From the NCBI GenBank assembly GCA_031289315.1, contig JAITPR010000032.1:71866-108337 (forward strand): a stretch of 36,472 bases of DNA. Reading direction: 5' to 3'. The stretch comes from Clostridiaceae bacterium. Lineage in GTDB: Bacteria > Bacillota > Clostridia > Christensenellales > CAG-917. The position numbers were made by a program, and so were the translations under genes. Within the stretch, counting starts at the first letter, position 1. Each line of letters begins with the position of its first letter. The notes under the pieces are model-generated. The model had not been told where the DNA came from. It ran no database searches and worked only from the letters and a program-made list of their open reading frames with translations. Shown here piece after piece: positions 15,282 to 22,947 of this stretch.

Positions 15282-15644
15282 ATGAAAACCATTGAGGAAA
15301 TTTACCAAATAAGAGAAAAAACACGCAAGAAGCTGGGAGTTGACGCTCCCGCCTCCGAAACGCGTATAGTCGTTGGTCTTGCCACGTGCGGAGTAGCCTC
15401 CGGCGCCAAACCCGTTTACGACGCGTTTAAAAAAGCAATCAAAGAAAATAAAATTAAGAAAGTCACCGTCGGTCAAGCCGGTTGCATAGGTATGTGCAAG
15501 TTTGAGCCGTTAGTGCAGGTATTTGTTCCGGGACAGCCCGTCGTAACCTACGTCAACATAGGCGCCGACGCGGTTTCGCAAATTATTGAGGAACACATAC
15601 TAGGCGGCAAGCCCGTCGCAAAATATACCATCACGCAGGAGTAA
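15282..15644 (+). CDS. hndB: HndB-type [2Fe-2S] ferredoxin-like subunit
   Basis: A 120-residue thioredoxin-like [2Fe-2S] protein, IYQIREKTRKKL at the start. The cluster ligands are in LATCGVASGAKPVYDAF and QAGCIGMCKFEPLVQVF. In three-subunit hydrogenases such as HydABC this domain is fused to the N-terminus of the flavin subunit. Here it is separate, as in Desulfovibrio HndB. AAAGGTGAGGATTT gives the ribosome binding site. Only six bases separate its stop from the hndC start. Confidence 0.9.
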   Translation: MKTIEEIYQIREKTRKKLGVDAPASETRIVVGLATCGVASGAKPVYDAFKKAIKENKIKKVTVGQAGCIGMCKFEPLVQVFVPGQPVVTYVNIGADAVSQIIEEHILGGKPVAKYTITQE

Positions 15645-15650
15645 AAATTT

Positions 15651-17156
15651 ATGAGTAAAAATGTTTCCTCCGTGACGTCTTTAAACGACACGGCTTTCTA
15701 CAAAAATCAATACCGCATCGCACTCAGAAATTGCGGTATCATCGACCCTGAAAATATTGACGAGTACATTGCCTACGACGGCTATAAGGCTCTCATCAAA
15801 GCATATTCTTCCATGACTCCGCAAGAGGTTATCGACGTAATCAAGGCATCCGGTTTAAGAGGACGCGGCGGCGGCGGTTTCCCGACCGGTACGAAATGGC
15901 AATTCACTAAAAACTCCGTAGGCGACAAGAAGTTCGTTTGCTGTAATGCCGACGAGGGCGACCCCGGCGCGTTCATGGACAGAGCGGTTATGGAGGGCGA
16001 CCCCCACGCCGTTATCGAAGCTATGACAATAGCCGGCTACGCAATCGGCGCCGATCAAGGTTACGTATATATCCGCGCCGAATATCCCCTCGCCGTCAAG
16101 AGATTGCAAATTGCAATCAATCAGGCTAAGGAATACGGTTTGCTCGGAAAGAACATATTAAATACGGGCTATAATTTCGATTTGGAAATCCGCTTAGGCT
16201 CCGGCGCTTTCGTGTGCGGCGAAGAAACAGCTCTCATGAACAGCATCGAAGGCAAACGCGGAGAACCGCGTCCCCGTCCTCCCTTTCCGGCGGTAAAGGG
16301 CTTGTTCGCCAAACCCACCGTACTTAACAACGTGGAAACCTACGCCAATATCGCGCAGATAATCTTAAACGGCGCCGAATGGTTCTCCTCAATGGGTACC
16401 GTGAAAAGCAAGGGTACAAAGGTTTTTGCATTGGGCGGCAAAATAGTTAACACGGGTCTTGTTGAAATTCCCATGGGTACCACGCTCAGAACGATTATCG
16501 AAGAAATAGGCGGCGGCATACCGGGCGGCAAAAAATTTAAAGCGGCGCAAACCGGCGGACCATCCGGCGGTTGTATCCCTCCCGAACATTTCGATATTGA
16601 AATCGACTACGATAACCTCATTGCCATAGGCTCCATGATGGGCTCCGGCGGACTTATCGTCATGGATGAGGACAACTGCATGGTCGACATTGCAAAGTTC
16701 TTCCTTGAATTCACACAGGAGGAGTCCTGCGGTAAATGTACGCCCTGTCGTATAGGCACCCAAAGACTGCTTGAATACTTAGAAAAAATTACCAGCGGCA
16801 ACGCCGATATGCAAGACCTTGAGGATATGGAAAGCCTTTGCTACTACATCAAGGACAACGCCCTCTGCGGACTGGGACAAACCGCTCCCAACCCCGTGCT
16901 TTCCACCATGCGCTACTTCAAGGATGAATATCTCGCGCACGTACGCGACAAAAAATGTCCCGCCGGCGTGTGCAAGAAGCTGCTCAAATTTATTATAACC
17001 GACGCTTGCAAGGGTTGTACCCTCTGCGCCAAAAAATGCCCCGTCGGCGCAATAAGCGGAACCGTTAAAAACGTACATACTATAGACCAAGCTAAGTGTA
17101 TAAAGTGCGGCGTTTGTATGGAAAGCTGCAAGTTTAGTGCCATTATCAAAGGCTAG
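15651..17156 (+). CDS. hndC: HndC-type NuoF-like NAD(P)H/FMN subunit
   Basis: A 501-residue flavoprotein that exchanges hydride with NAD(P)H and is the presumed bifurcation site. The NAD/FMN loops are [16 protein letters not shown] near residue 68 and [16 protein letters not shown] near residue 183. [15 protein letters not shown] near residue 357 binds the N3-type 4Fe-4S cluster. Two C-terminal ferredoxin clusters follow, [12 protein letters not shown] and [12 protein letters not shown]. The length fits HndC rather than HydB because the N-terminal [2Fe-2S] domain is encoded by the preceding gene. The hydrogenase subunit follows after 14 bases. Confidence 0.94.
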   Translation: MSKNVSSVTSLNDTAFYKNQYRIALRNCGIIDPENIDEYIAYDGYKALIKAYSSMTPQEVIDVIKASGLRGRGGGGFPTGTKWQFTKNSVGDKKFVCCNADEGDPGAFMDRAVMEGDPHAVIEAMTIAGYAIGADQGYVYIRAEYPLAVKRLQIAINQAKEYGLLGKNILNTGYNFDLEIRLGSGAFVCGEETALMNSIEGKRGEPRPRPPFPAVKGLFAKPTVLNNVETYANIAQIILNGAEWFSSMGTVKSKGTKVFALGGKIVNTGLVEIPMGTTLRTIIEEIGGGIPGGKKFKAAQTGGPSGGCIPPEHFDIEIDYDNLIAIGSMMGSGGLIVMDEDNCMVDIAKFFLEFTQEESCGKCTPCRIGTQRLLEYLEKITSGNADMQDLEDMESLCYYIKDNALCGLGQTAPNPVLSTMRYFKDEYLAHVRDKKCPAGVCKKLLKFIITDACKGCTLCAKKCPVGAISGTVKNVHTIDQAKCIKCGVCMESCKFSAIIKG

Positions 17157-17170
17157 GGGAGGAAAAGAAT

Positions 17171-18904
17171 ATGATTAATCTTAAAATAAACGGTAAAGCA
17201 ATAAGCGTAGCGGACGGCACCACCGTGCTTGAAGCCGCTAAACAAGCGGGTGTAAAAATACCTACGCTTTGTTATTTAAAGGACATAAATGCAATAGGCG
17301 CGTGCCGCGTGTGCGTCGTCGAAGTCAAGGGCGCAAGAAGTCTTGTCGCCTCGTGCGTGTACCCCGCCTCTGAAGGCATGGAGGTCATTACCGACTCCCA
17401 AAAGGTTTTGGACAGCAGAAAGACGACCGTTGAACTGATATTAAGCGACCACGAACGCAAATGTCTTTCCTGCGTACGCTCACAAAATTGCGAATTACAA
17501 GCTCTAAGTAAGGAATTGGGTTGCGACGAAACCAAATTTAAAGGCGCCGTTAACGAGTTCCCCTTGGACGAAACCACACCCTATCTCATACGCGACAACA
17601 ATAAATGTATCCTATGCCGCCGTTGCGTAGCCGCTTGCCGCGATTACCAAAGCGTAGCCGTCATAGGTCCCAACGCGCGAGGCTTCGATACCCACATCGG
17701 CACCTCCTTTGAAAAGGATTTAAAGGACATACCCTGCGTCGGTTGCGGACAATGTATCACCGTATGCCCCACCGGCGCGCTCCGTGAAAGAGACGAGACA
17801 GACGGCGTGTTAGCCGCCTTAAACGACCCCACCAAATACGTGGTCATGGCAACCGCTCCCGCAGTTCGCGTGGCTATCGGCGAAGAATTCGGTTTGCCCT
17901 TAGGTACCAATGCCGAAGGCAAAATGGTCGCCTCCATGAAAATGCTCGGCGCCGACAAGGTGTTCGACGTCAACTTCACCGCCGACCTCACCATAATGGA
18001 AGAAGGCTATGAGTTTTTAGGACGCGTTCAAAACGGCGGCGTTCTCCCCATGCTCACCAGCTGTAGCCCCGCATGGATTAAATTTATTGAACACTACTAT
18101 CCCGAACTTATCCCCAACCTATCTTCTTGCAAGTCGCCGCAACAAATGTTCGGCGCCGTCATCAAAACATGGTTCGCGGAAAAGAACGGTATCGACCCGA
18201 AAAACATCGTTATGGTATCCGTAATGCCGTGCGTTGCTAAGAAATTTGAAAAGGGCAGACCCGACCAGTCCGCCGCGGGTGTTCCCGATATAGATTATGT
18301 AATCACCACGCGTGAGCTTGCCCGTCTTATCAAACGCAAGGGCATACTGTTTAACGAGCTTGCCGATGCCGAATTCGATAACCCATTGGGCGTAGGCTCC
18401 GGCGCCGGTCTTATATTCGGCGTTACCGGCGGCGTTATGGAAGCGGCGTTGCGTACCGTCAAAGAAGTACTGGAAGGCAAACCCTTAGAAAAACTCAACT
18501 TCACCGACGTGCGCGGTCTTGCCGGTATCAAGGAAGCTACCTATAACGTAGCCGGTATCGACGTGAAGGTCGCCGTCGCAAGCGGTCTTGCCAACGCCAA
18601 AAAACTTATGGATAAAATCAACGCCGGCGAAGCCGATTACCACTTTATCGAAATCATGAGCTGCCCCGGCGGTTGCGTCAACGGCGGAGGTCAACCTATT
18701 AAAACCGCGTTCGTCCGCAACAACATTGATTACCGCGCCCTCCGTAGCAAAGCCATCTATGACACCGACGAGGCTATGACGCTCCGCAAATCTCACGAGA
18801 ATCCGATCGTCAAGGAATTGTATGCGACCTACTTCGGCGAACCCAATAGCCACAAAGCCCACCATATCCTCCACACAAGCTACGTAAAACGCGGCAAGTA
18901 TTGA
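17171..18904 (+). CDS. hndD: HndD-type catalytic [FeFe] hydrogenase subunit
   Basis: A 577-residue group A [FeFe] hydrogenase that makes or oxidises hydrogen. Domains in order: an N-terminal [2Fe-2S] ferredoxin (TLCYLKDINAIGACRVC), a His-Cys 4Fe-4S segment (DHERKCLSCVRSQNC), two 4Fe-4S clusters (CILCRRCVAAC, CVGCGQCITVCP), then the H-domain. All three H-cluster motifs are intact: TSCSPAWIKF near residue 293, MPCVAKKFE near residue 350, and EIMSCPGGCVNGGGQP near residue 495. Together with HndABC it should couple hydrogen to NAD(P)H and ferredoxin. AGGGGAGGAAAAG precedes the start. An intrinsic terminator follows. Maturase genes (hydEFG) are not in the window. Confidence 0.96.
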   Translation: MINLKINGKAISVADGTTVLEAAKQAGVKIPTLCYLKDINAIGACRVCVVEVKGARSLVASCVYPASEGMEVITDSQKVLDSRKTTVELILSDHERKCLSCVRSQNCELQALSKELGCDETKFKGAVNEFPLDETTPYLIRDNNKCILCRRCVAACRDYQSVAVIGPNARGFDTHIGTSFEKDLKDIPCVGCGQCITVCPTGALRERDETDGVLAALNDPTKYVVMATAPAVRVAIGEEFGLPLGTNAEGKMVASMKMLGADKVFDVNFTADLTIMEEGYEFLGRVQNGGVLPMLTSCSPAWIKFIEHYYPELIPNLSSCKSPQQMFGAVIKTWFAEKNGIDPKNIVMVSVMPCVAKKFEKGRPDQSAAGVPDIDYVITTRELARLIKRKGILFNELADAEFDNPLGVGSGAGLIFGVTGGVMEAALRTVKEVLEGKPLEKLNFTDVRGLAGIKEATYNVAGIDVKVAVASGLANAKKLMDKINAGEADYHFIEIMSCPGGCVNGGGQPIKTAFVRNNIDYRALRSKAIYDTDEAMTLRKSHENPIVKELYATYFGEPNSHKAHHILHTSYVKRGKY

Positions 18905-18986
18905 GAGCTGGATTTGTCTTAGAGTTCTTTTACTACGCGGCAAAAGACCAAAACGCGCAAGCTTGAAGCTTGACACTGATTACTTG

Positions 18987-19035
18987 AAAAACGCGGTTGA
19001 CGCAGGATTATATCCTTAGCGTCAACCGCGTTTTT
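18987..19035 (+). terminator. Intrinsic terminator of the hnd operon
   Basis: A 17-base-pair perfect stem (AAAAACGCGGTTGACGC with its complement) around a 15-base loop, ending in TTTTT on the plus strand, 80 bases after hndD. Confidence 0.92.
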
Positions 19036-19245
19036 AAATTTATTAGTGTTAATCCCCTCATATCGTTCTTTATTTTCTTTATGTCCCCTTCCAAAATCGC
19101 GTTTGCTAGTGTTCAATCGCTTCACTGTCTTTTTTTTTACTTTACCGTTAAAGTATAAGGTTCTTAAGTCAATTCATTGCAATTCTTGTCATGTAAAAAT
19201 TTTATTAGATAATTTCCAAATTAAATAACCGCAGATAACACCAAC

Positions 19246-19272
19246 CGGGCGCGCCATAATTAGGCGCGCCCG
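19246..19272. other. Perfect 10-bp GC-rich hairpin without U-tract
   Basis: CGGGCGCGCC and GGCGCGCCCG flank a seven-base loop ATAATTA. Neither strand continues with a T-run, so it is not a standard terminator. It lies 55 bases beyond the minus-strand M23 peptidase gene and may still stop or stabilise that transcript. The rest of 19036-19326 holds no supported gene. Confidence 0.6.
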
Positions 19273-19326
19273 TCAGTGTAAGGGGGAGATTATACTTCTT
19301 TGGTATGCGGTATAATTGAGGTGATG

Positions 19327-20073
19327 TTATTTCTCTTCAAACACGAGTTTGCTAGCGGGGTCTATGCGGACTCCATTCTCAAACATTTCGAAGTGTAGGT
19401 GAGGACCTTCGCCCGCTTCCTTTTGCATAGATGTGCCTACCGTACCGATTACATCGCCTTGCGACACCGTATCACCCACGGAAACCCGTATGTCGCTTCC
19501 CAGCGACGCGTACACCGTCCTTATTCCGTCGGCGTGCTCAATCGTCACCGCATAGCCCTCATAGATAGGATCCGCCAGGATATTGACTACAACTCCGTCA
19601 AACGACGCCATTACGGACGTTCCTTCCGCGGCGACAAAGTCGATGCCGAAATGCGGACCGCTTTCCTTGATTTTGGAATAGAACACCGTCGGATAAAGCT
19701 CGTAGCCGTTGCTCACCATCGCGCCGTATACCGGCACTATATAACTAGCCGTCGGATTAGCGGGACCTACCGGATCATCGGGTTCACCCGGGCCGGGGTC
19801 TACTGGACCCGTGGGGTCGTCCGGATCGCCCGGACCGGGATCAACCGGACCGGCAGGGTCGTCTGGATCGCCCGGACCGGGGTCTACGGGACCCGCGGGG
19901 TCGTCGGGGATTGGGTCTATTATGGCGGGGACTTCGTCCGGCGTAAACACGCCGCCTATCGCCAACCCTATTACCGTTGCTACGGCTATTCCGCAAACAA
20001 CGATGAGGATTACGTAGATGTTCCGTTTAAGGAACTTTCCTAATCTCGCCGTACTTTCTGTGATTTTGCTCAT
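19327..20073 (-). CDS. Membrane-anchored M23 (LytM) metallopeptidase with acidic Pro-rich linker
   Basis: 248 residues: a short cytoplasmic head, one transmembrane helix (IYVILIVVCGIAVATVIGLAIG) near 19-40, a repetitive Asp/Pro/Gly linker at 57-107, and a LytM domain. The zinc and catalytic motifs are present, HFGIDF near residue 141 and GPHLHFEMF near residue 222, so it should cleave peptidoglycan stem or cross-link peptides, unlike degenerate family members. Size and topology match the forespore engulfment protein SpoIIQ, but a general envelope hydrolase is equally possible. GGAGGTAACAC precedes the ATG. The small exported protein at 20204-20623 lies just upstream on the same strand. Confidence 0.85.
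   Translation of the reverse strand: MSKITESTARLGKFLKRNIYVILIVVCGIAVATVIGLAIGGVFTPDEVPAIIDPIPDDPAGPVDPGPGDPDDPAGPVDPGPGDPDDPTGPVDPGPGEPDDPVGPANPTASYIVPVYGAMVSNGYELYPTVFYSKIKESGPHFGIDFVAAEGTSVMASFDGVVVNILADPIYEGYAVTIEHADGIRTVYASLGSDIRVSVGDTVSQGDVIGTVGTSMQKEAGEGPHLHFEMFENGVRIDPASKLVFEEK
19753..19905 (-). repeat. 42-base coding repeats (Asp-Pro-rich linker)
   Basis: Three full units and a partial unit encode the 14-residue repeat DDPAGPVDPGPGDP inside the M23 peptidase, giving a rigid acidic spacer between membrane and catalytic domain. Confidence 0.8.
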
Positions 20074-20203
20074 GATGTGTGTTACCTCCGTTTGGATAGA
20101 TTATTGACGGCAAACAAATAGTTTATACATGCGTTTACCAATTATTAAATATCGCTTTTACATTTATGCCGGTAGCGGCTTTCCCTTCTTATTACGCAGA
20201 TTT

Positions 20204-20623
20204 TCAATACGCGCCCAACAACAAGGGTGTGCCGACTTTAAAAGTTTCCCCGTCGAAAGCTATCTGTATATTGTCGCCGCCGCCCGCAAGTCTAGCAGAA
20301 TGTCCCGTTATAACGGTAACTCCGCTCAACCTTTGAACCTTATAGCGTGTCACAAAAAACCGCAACAATATCCACTCCTTATCATCGTCGCCGCCCGCAA
20401 AGGTCAACTCCTCACCTATAGTTTTTACAGCGGGATTCGCCGTTATGTAAACGGTTTCTCCTGCCGCGCCGAACACCGGAACACCTCCGCATTCCTCCGT
20501 CGTGTAGACCCTATACTCTGCGGAAAGTCCCGCCGCAAGTGACTTGAACTCCCGCGGCGAATAGCACACGGTAAGTACGGCGGCAATAAAAAGGAATAAA
20601 AATCCTGTCGTTGCTCTTTTCAT
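20204..20623 (-). CDS. Small exported protein of unknown function
   Basis: 139 residues starting with a signal sequence or membrane anchor (MKRATTGFLFLFIAAVLTVC). The mature part is beta-rich, with TEECGGVPVFGAAGETVYIT, SGVTVITGHSARLAGGGD and FDGETFKVGTPLLLGAY. I do not recognise the family. Position upstream of a SpoIIQ-like peptidase could suggest a sporulation or envelope role, but nothing in the protein shows it. It is preceded by an unassigned terminator (20678-20706), so it must have its own start signal in the 54 bases between. Confidence 0.6.
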   Translation of the reverse strand: MKRATTGFLFLFIAAVLTVCYSPREFKSLAAGLSAEYRVYTTEECGGVPVFGAAGETVYITANPAVKTIGEELTFAGGDDDKEWILLRFFVTRYKVQRLSGVTVITGHSARLAGGGDNIQIAFDGETFKVGTPLLLGAY

Positions 20624-20677
20624 ACGGCAATTATTGCCCGAAACGGCGACTTTTAAACATCGTCCTTAAGAGGCTAA

Positions 20678-20706
20678 TAAAAAAAGCCGCGTTCACTTCG
20701 GCGGCT
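20678..20706 (-). terminator. Orphan intrinsic terminator (minus strand)
   Basis: An AGCCGC/GCGGCT stem with a nine- to ten-base loop, followed on the minus strand by seven Ts. It lies 200 bases beyond the terminator at 20904-20939, with no protein gene between, so it may end an unannotated short transcript. Confidence 0.7.
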
Positions 20707-20726
20707 CTCTAAAACGGTAACTTTTC

Positions 20727-20811
20727 CATGTACGAATATTTTATATTTTCGACCGATACCGCATTTATTCTGCGCTAGGTACGTTTTTATACATGTCCGA
20801 ATATTTTATAT
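20727..20811 (-). repeat. Pair of 20-base direct repeats 65 bases apart
   Basis: CATGTACGAATATTTTATAT (20727-20746) and CATGTCCGAATATTTTATAT (20792-20811) differ at one base. On the minus strand they contain AT-rich TATAAAAT-like boxes, and a terminator lies 21 bases beyond the second one read. Promoter pair or protein-binding sites are both possible. Confidence 0.6.
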
Positions 20812-20903
20812 CCGTAATAAAAAACAGGGGGCCAATTTGCGGTGACAAAATATTTTTGGACTATTTTTAAGTATAAAATTGTCGCGGCGGATTGTCCCTA
20901 CAC

Positions 20904-20939
20904 ACAAAAATAGCACCCGTCGGTTAAGACGAATGCTAT
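20904..20939 (-). terminator. Intrinsic terminator of the second ECF sigma operon
   Basis: Minus-strand ATAGCA/TGCTAT stem with inner CGTC/GACG pairing, followed by TTTTT. Its core AAAAATAGCACCCGTC is identical to that of the terminator at 11897-11935. Confidence 0.75.
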
Positions 20940-20974
20940 CTCTGCAATATCAAAATGATATTAAATCAACGAAA

Positions 20975-21110
20975 TCAATTAGATGGATTTAATCTATAAG
21001 GATCTGTACCTTTCAATTTTCCCGGTTCTAGGTCATACTCCGTTTCCTTGACGTAAACCCTGCTCCGCCGCGAAAGGAGGCTCTGCTCTTCGACGTATGC
21101 AAGGGTCTTG
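20975..21110 (-). pseudogene. Out-of-frame partial duplicate of the anti-sigma C-terminal domain
   Basis: Read in the frame one base off from the anti-sigma gene, this stretch encodes RKTLAYVEEQSLL and RVYVKETEYDLE, stopping at 20975-20977. It is a clear second copy of GIALAYAEERNLF...IVYVKETEYELE found about 230 bases upstream in the gene. The DNA match (ACTCCGTTTCCTTGAC and CGTATGCAAGGG shared) confirms duplication. The in-frame reading gives an unnatural Arg/Ser-rich tail instead. Confidence 0.7.
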
Positions 21111-21807
21111 CGGTGTCGTCGTCAGTATCGGTCGATTGGCGCAGGCTGTAAACCTCCACCGTTCCCGTTTTGGCGTTTACCATCAAGGTAACATTTTTGC
21201 CGCTCTCCGATTCCAAAACTACCTCACATTCAAAGTATGACTTGTTAAGATTCAGTTCTAATTCCAATTCGTACTCCGTTTCCTTGACATAAACGATTTC
21301 CTCCGCCGGAAACAAGTTCCGCTCTTCGGCGTATGCAAGGGCAATTCCCCGCACCTCCGCGTCGTTCAGCCGGTTTTTATTGGCCGCGCTAATCGCCACT
21401 CCGAACACGACTGCGGCGACACTTCCCGCCACAACCGCTATCACAATCAGAGAAATCAGTACGGAGCGAAGCAATGTCTTCTTGAAGAAGCTTCTCTTTA
21501 CCTTGCGCACCTCATCCGCATTACTTGTACGTATTTTCATGCCGGCGTTCATAAGCTTATCGCCGACAAAGTTTCTGCCGCGTTTGATGAAATCGCCCAC
21601 CGTTTGCTTTTTATTTTGACACACGTCTTCCGTGCCGTCTTCCGTTTGCGGTTCGGTTTCCAAACCCGTTTCCGCATCCACTTCCTCTTGTCTGTCGAGT
21701 AATTCAATCAGCTTTTCAGATTTGGCAAGCTCCGTTTCCACAAACAATTCCTCTTCCGGCGTAGCCGTCCCGGCAAGATATTTGCCGTAGCATTCCTTAA
21801 AATTCAT
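21028..21807 (-). CDS. Membrane anti-sigma-like protein with PepSY-like extracytoplasmic domain, C-terminus frameshifted
   Basis: 259 residues as read. The first 40 residues (YGKYLAGTATPEEELFVETEL) resemble cytoplasmic anti-sigma heads, without the zinc-binding cysteines. Residues 115-142 form one transmembrane helix (LISLIVIAVVAGSVAAVVFG). Outside lies a PepSY-like repeat, with AYAEERNLFPAEEIVYVKE and KSYFECEVVLESESGKNVTL. The ATG overlaps the sigma-factor stop by four bases (ATGA), so the two are translationally coupled, as expected for a sigma/anti-sigma pair. The last 30 residues are basic and unnatural, because a second domain copy continues in another frame (see 20975-21110). The paralogue at 22330-22704 shares helix and domain. 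The sigma-binding role is inferred. Confidence 0.7.
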   Translation of the reverse strand: MNFKECYGKYLAGTATPEEELFVETELAKSEKLIELLDRQEEVDAETGLETEPQTEDGTEDVCQNKKQTVGDFIKRGRNFVGDKLMNAGMKIRTSNADEVRKVKRSFFKKTLLRSVLISLIVIAVVAGSVAAVVFGVAISAANKNRLNDAEVRGIALAYAEERNLFPAEEIVYVKETEYELELELNLNKSYFECEVVLESESGKNVTLMVNAKTGTVEVYSLRQSTDTDDDTARPLHTSKSRASFRGGAGFTSRKRSMT

Positions 21808-22289
21808 TTTTTTATCTCCATAATTTGTTTTAGATGTTGTCTAGCGCGGTGCAAAATCACCTTGGCGTTCCCCGCGCTAGTATCCAATATTCCGGCGATT
21901 TCACCCACGGTAAGATCGTGAAAGTAAAACAATGTTACCGCCTCGCGTTCCCGCTCCTCAAGAAGCGTCATCGCCTTATATAAGGCGGCATACTCCTCTT
22001 TGAGCATTAACCCGTCAATCACCTCCGAACTGTTCGGGTCCGGCTCGGATTCCTCCAATCGGGTAAGTCGTCGGCGTTTCTTCAAGTGATCATAGAACTC
22101 GTTGCGGGCAACCTTCAACAGCCAATACTTGAAATTTTTATCGGTATCCTCGGGCAAACTCATCGCTTTGTAAAAAGCATTCATTGCGATATCTTCCGCC
22201 AATGCCATGTCCGCACATAAGGAATATATGTATACCTTAACTTGGGTATAGTATTTTCGGAAAAATAAATCCAACGACGCGTTTTTCAT
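21804..22289 (-). CDS. ECF-type RNA polymerase sigma factor
   Basis: A 161-residue sigma-70-family protein with region 2 (LFFRKYYTQVKVYIYSLC, then ALAEDIAMNAFYKAM and YWLLKVARNEFYDHLKKRRR) and region 4 (LLEEREREAVTLFYFHDLTVGEIAGILDTSAGNAKVILHRAR). It forms the middle of a three-gene operon with two membrane proteins carrying PepSY-like domains. A SigW-like promoter, TGTAAC-N16-CGTA, lies before the operon, fitting autoregulation. The stimulus is unknown; envelope stress is the common theme of such systems. Confidence 0.9.
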   Translation of the reverse strand: MKNASLDLFFRKYYTQVKVYIYSLCADMALAEDIAMNAFYKAMSLPEDTDKNFKYWLLKVARNEFYDHLKKRRRLTRLEESEPDPNSSEVIDGLMLKEEYAALYKAMTLLEEREREAVTLFYFHDLTVGEIAGILDTSAGNAKVILHRARQHLKQIMEIKK

Positions 22290-22329
22290 TTACGTTTCGG
22301 TTTCCTCGCTCCAATCCTTTGTGTTCCAC

Positions 22330-22704
22330 TTATGCGCGGTAGCCGCCCTTTATTTCTTTCACGTATACCGCACCGTCTGCCGTGCTTATAGTCAACCTAA
22401 TTTCCTTTCCATTCGCCGTGATAAGATCAACATCGTACTCAAAATAAGACGATGCCAAATCAAGGCGCAATTCAAAATCGAGTTCCGACTCCAAAATATA
22501 CACACTTTCCTCGGCACCGACGATTCCCTCATCCTTGACGAACGAAACTGCAAGTGATTCGGCTTCAATTCGTTCGACCTCTGCCGCATTGAACGCCGAC
22601 GCAAATGCAATACCGAAAACGATACCCGCCGCACCCCCTAAAATAGCAATGCAAATTACCAGTCCTAAGGCTATTTTTTTTCCTTTTTTCTTAATGTTGT
22701 TCAT
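22330..22704 (-). CDS. Small membrane protein with PepSY-like domain, paralogue of the operon's anti-sigma protein
   Basis: 124 residues: a basic N-terminus, one transmembrane helix (IALGLVICIAILGGAAGIVFG) near 10-32, then a domain with VSFVKDEGIVGAEESVYILE and SSYFEYDVDLITANGKEIRL. It aligns segment by segment with the outer domain of the anti-sigma-like protein two genes downstream, but has no cytoplasmic sigma-binding part. It is the first gene of the operon, 40 bases before the sigma gene. TTTGGAGGAACAAAAA is its ribosome binding site. It could compete with or modulate the anti-sigma protein; that is speculation. Confidence 0.75.
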   Translation of the reverse strand: MNNIKKKGKKIALGLVICIAILGGAAGIVFGIAFASAFNAAEVERIEAESLAVSFVKDEGIVGAEESVYILESELDFELRLDLASSYFEYDVDLITANGKEIRLTISTADGAVYVKEIKGGYRA

Positions 22705-22725
22705 TTTTTTGTTCCTCCAAATTTA

Positions 22726-22770
22726 ATTTGTGAAGCACGCCGAAAACGTTTTTTTGCGTCCTTCACAAAT
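22726..22770 (-). promoter_or_regulatory. 10-base inverted repeat at the 5' end of the ECF operon transcript
   Basis: ATTTGTGAAG (22726-22735) and CTTCACAAAT (22761-22770) are perfect complements. The outer arm coincides with the expected transcription start and the inner one ends six bases before GGAGG, so an RNA stem or operator could control translation or stability. Confidence 0.55.
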
Positions 22771-22772
22771 AA

Positions 22773-22798
22773 TACGACGGAATATCGCTCAGGTTACA
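22773..22798 (-). promoter_or_regulatory. ECF (SigW-like) promoter of the second sigma operon
   Basis: Minus-strand TGTAAC (22793-22798), 16-base spacer, CGTA (22773-22776). The AAC core and CGT core with this spacing are the signature of ECF promoters such as those of Bacillus SigW. No sigma-A promoter competes nearby. Confidence 0.65.
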
Positions 22799-22947
22799 AA
22801 AAATCTTAAAAATAAAACGAAACGCGTCAACGACTGCCGTTCCGTTCTATCATACTTTGAATGCAACCTATACAGGCGGAACCCTTGTATGAGAAACAAG
22901 AGGCACCGTGCCAAAACCGTTCACGTCTGAAATTGTGCCGTTAAACC

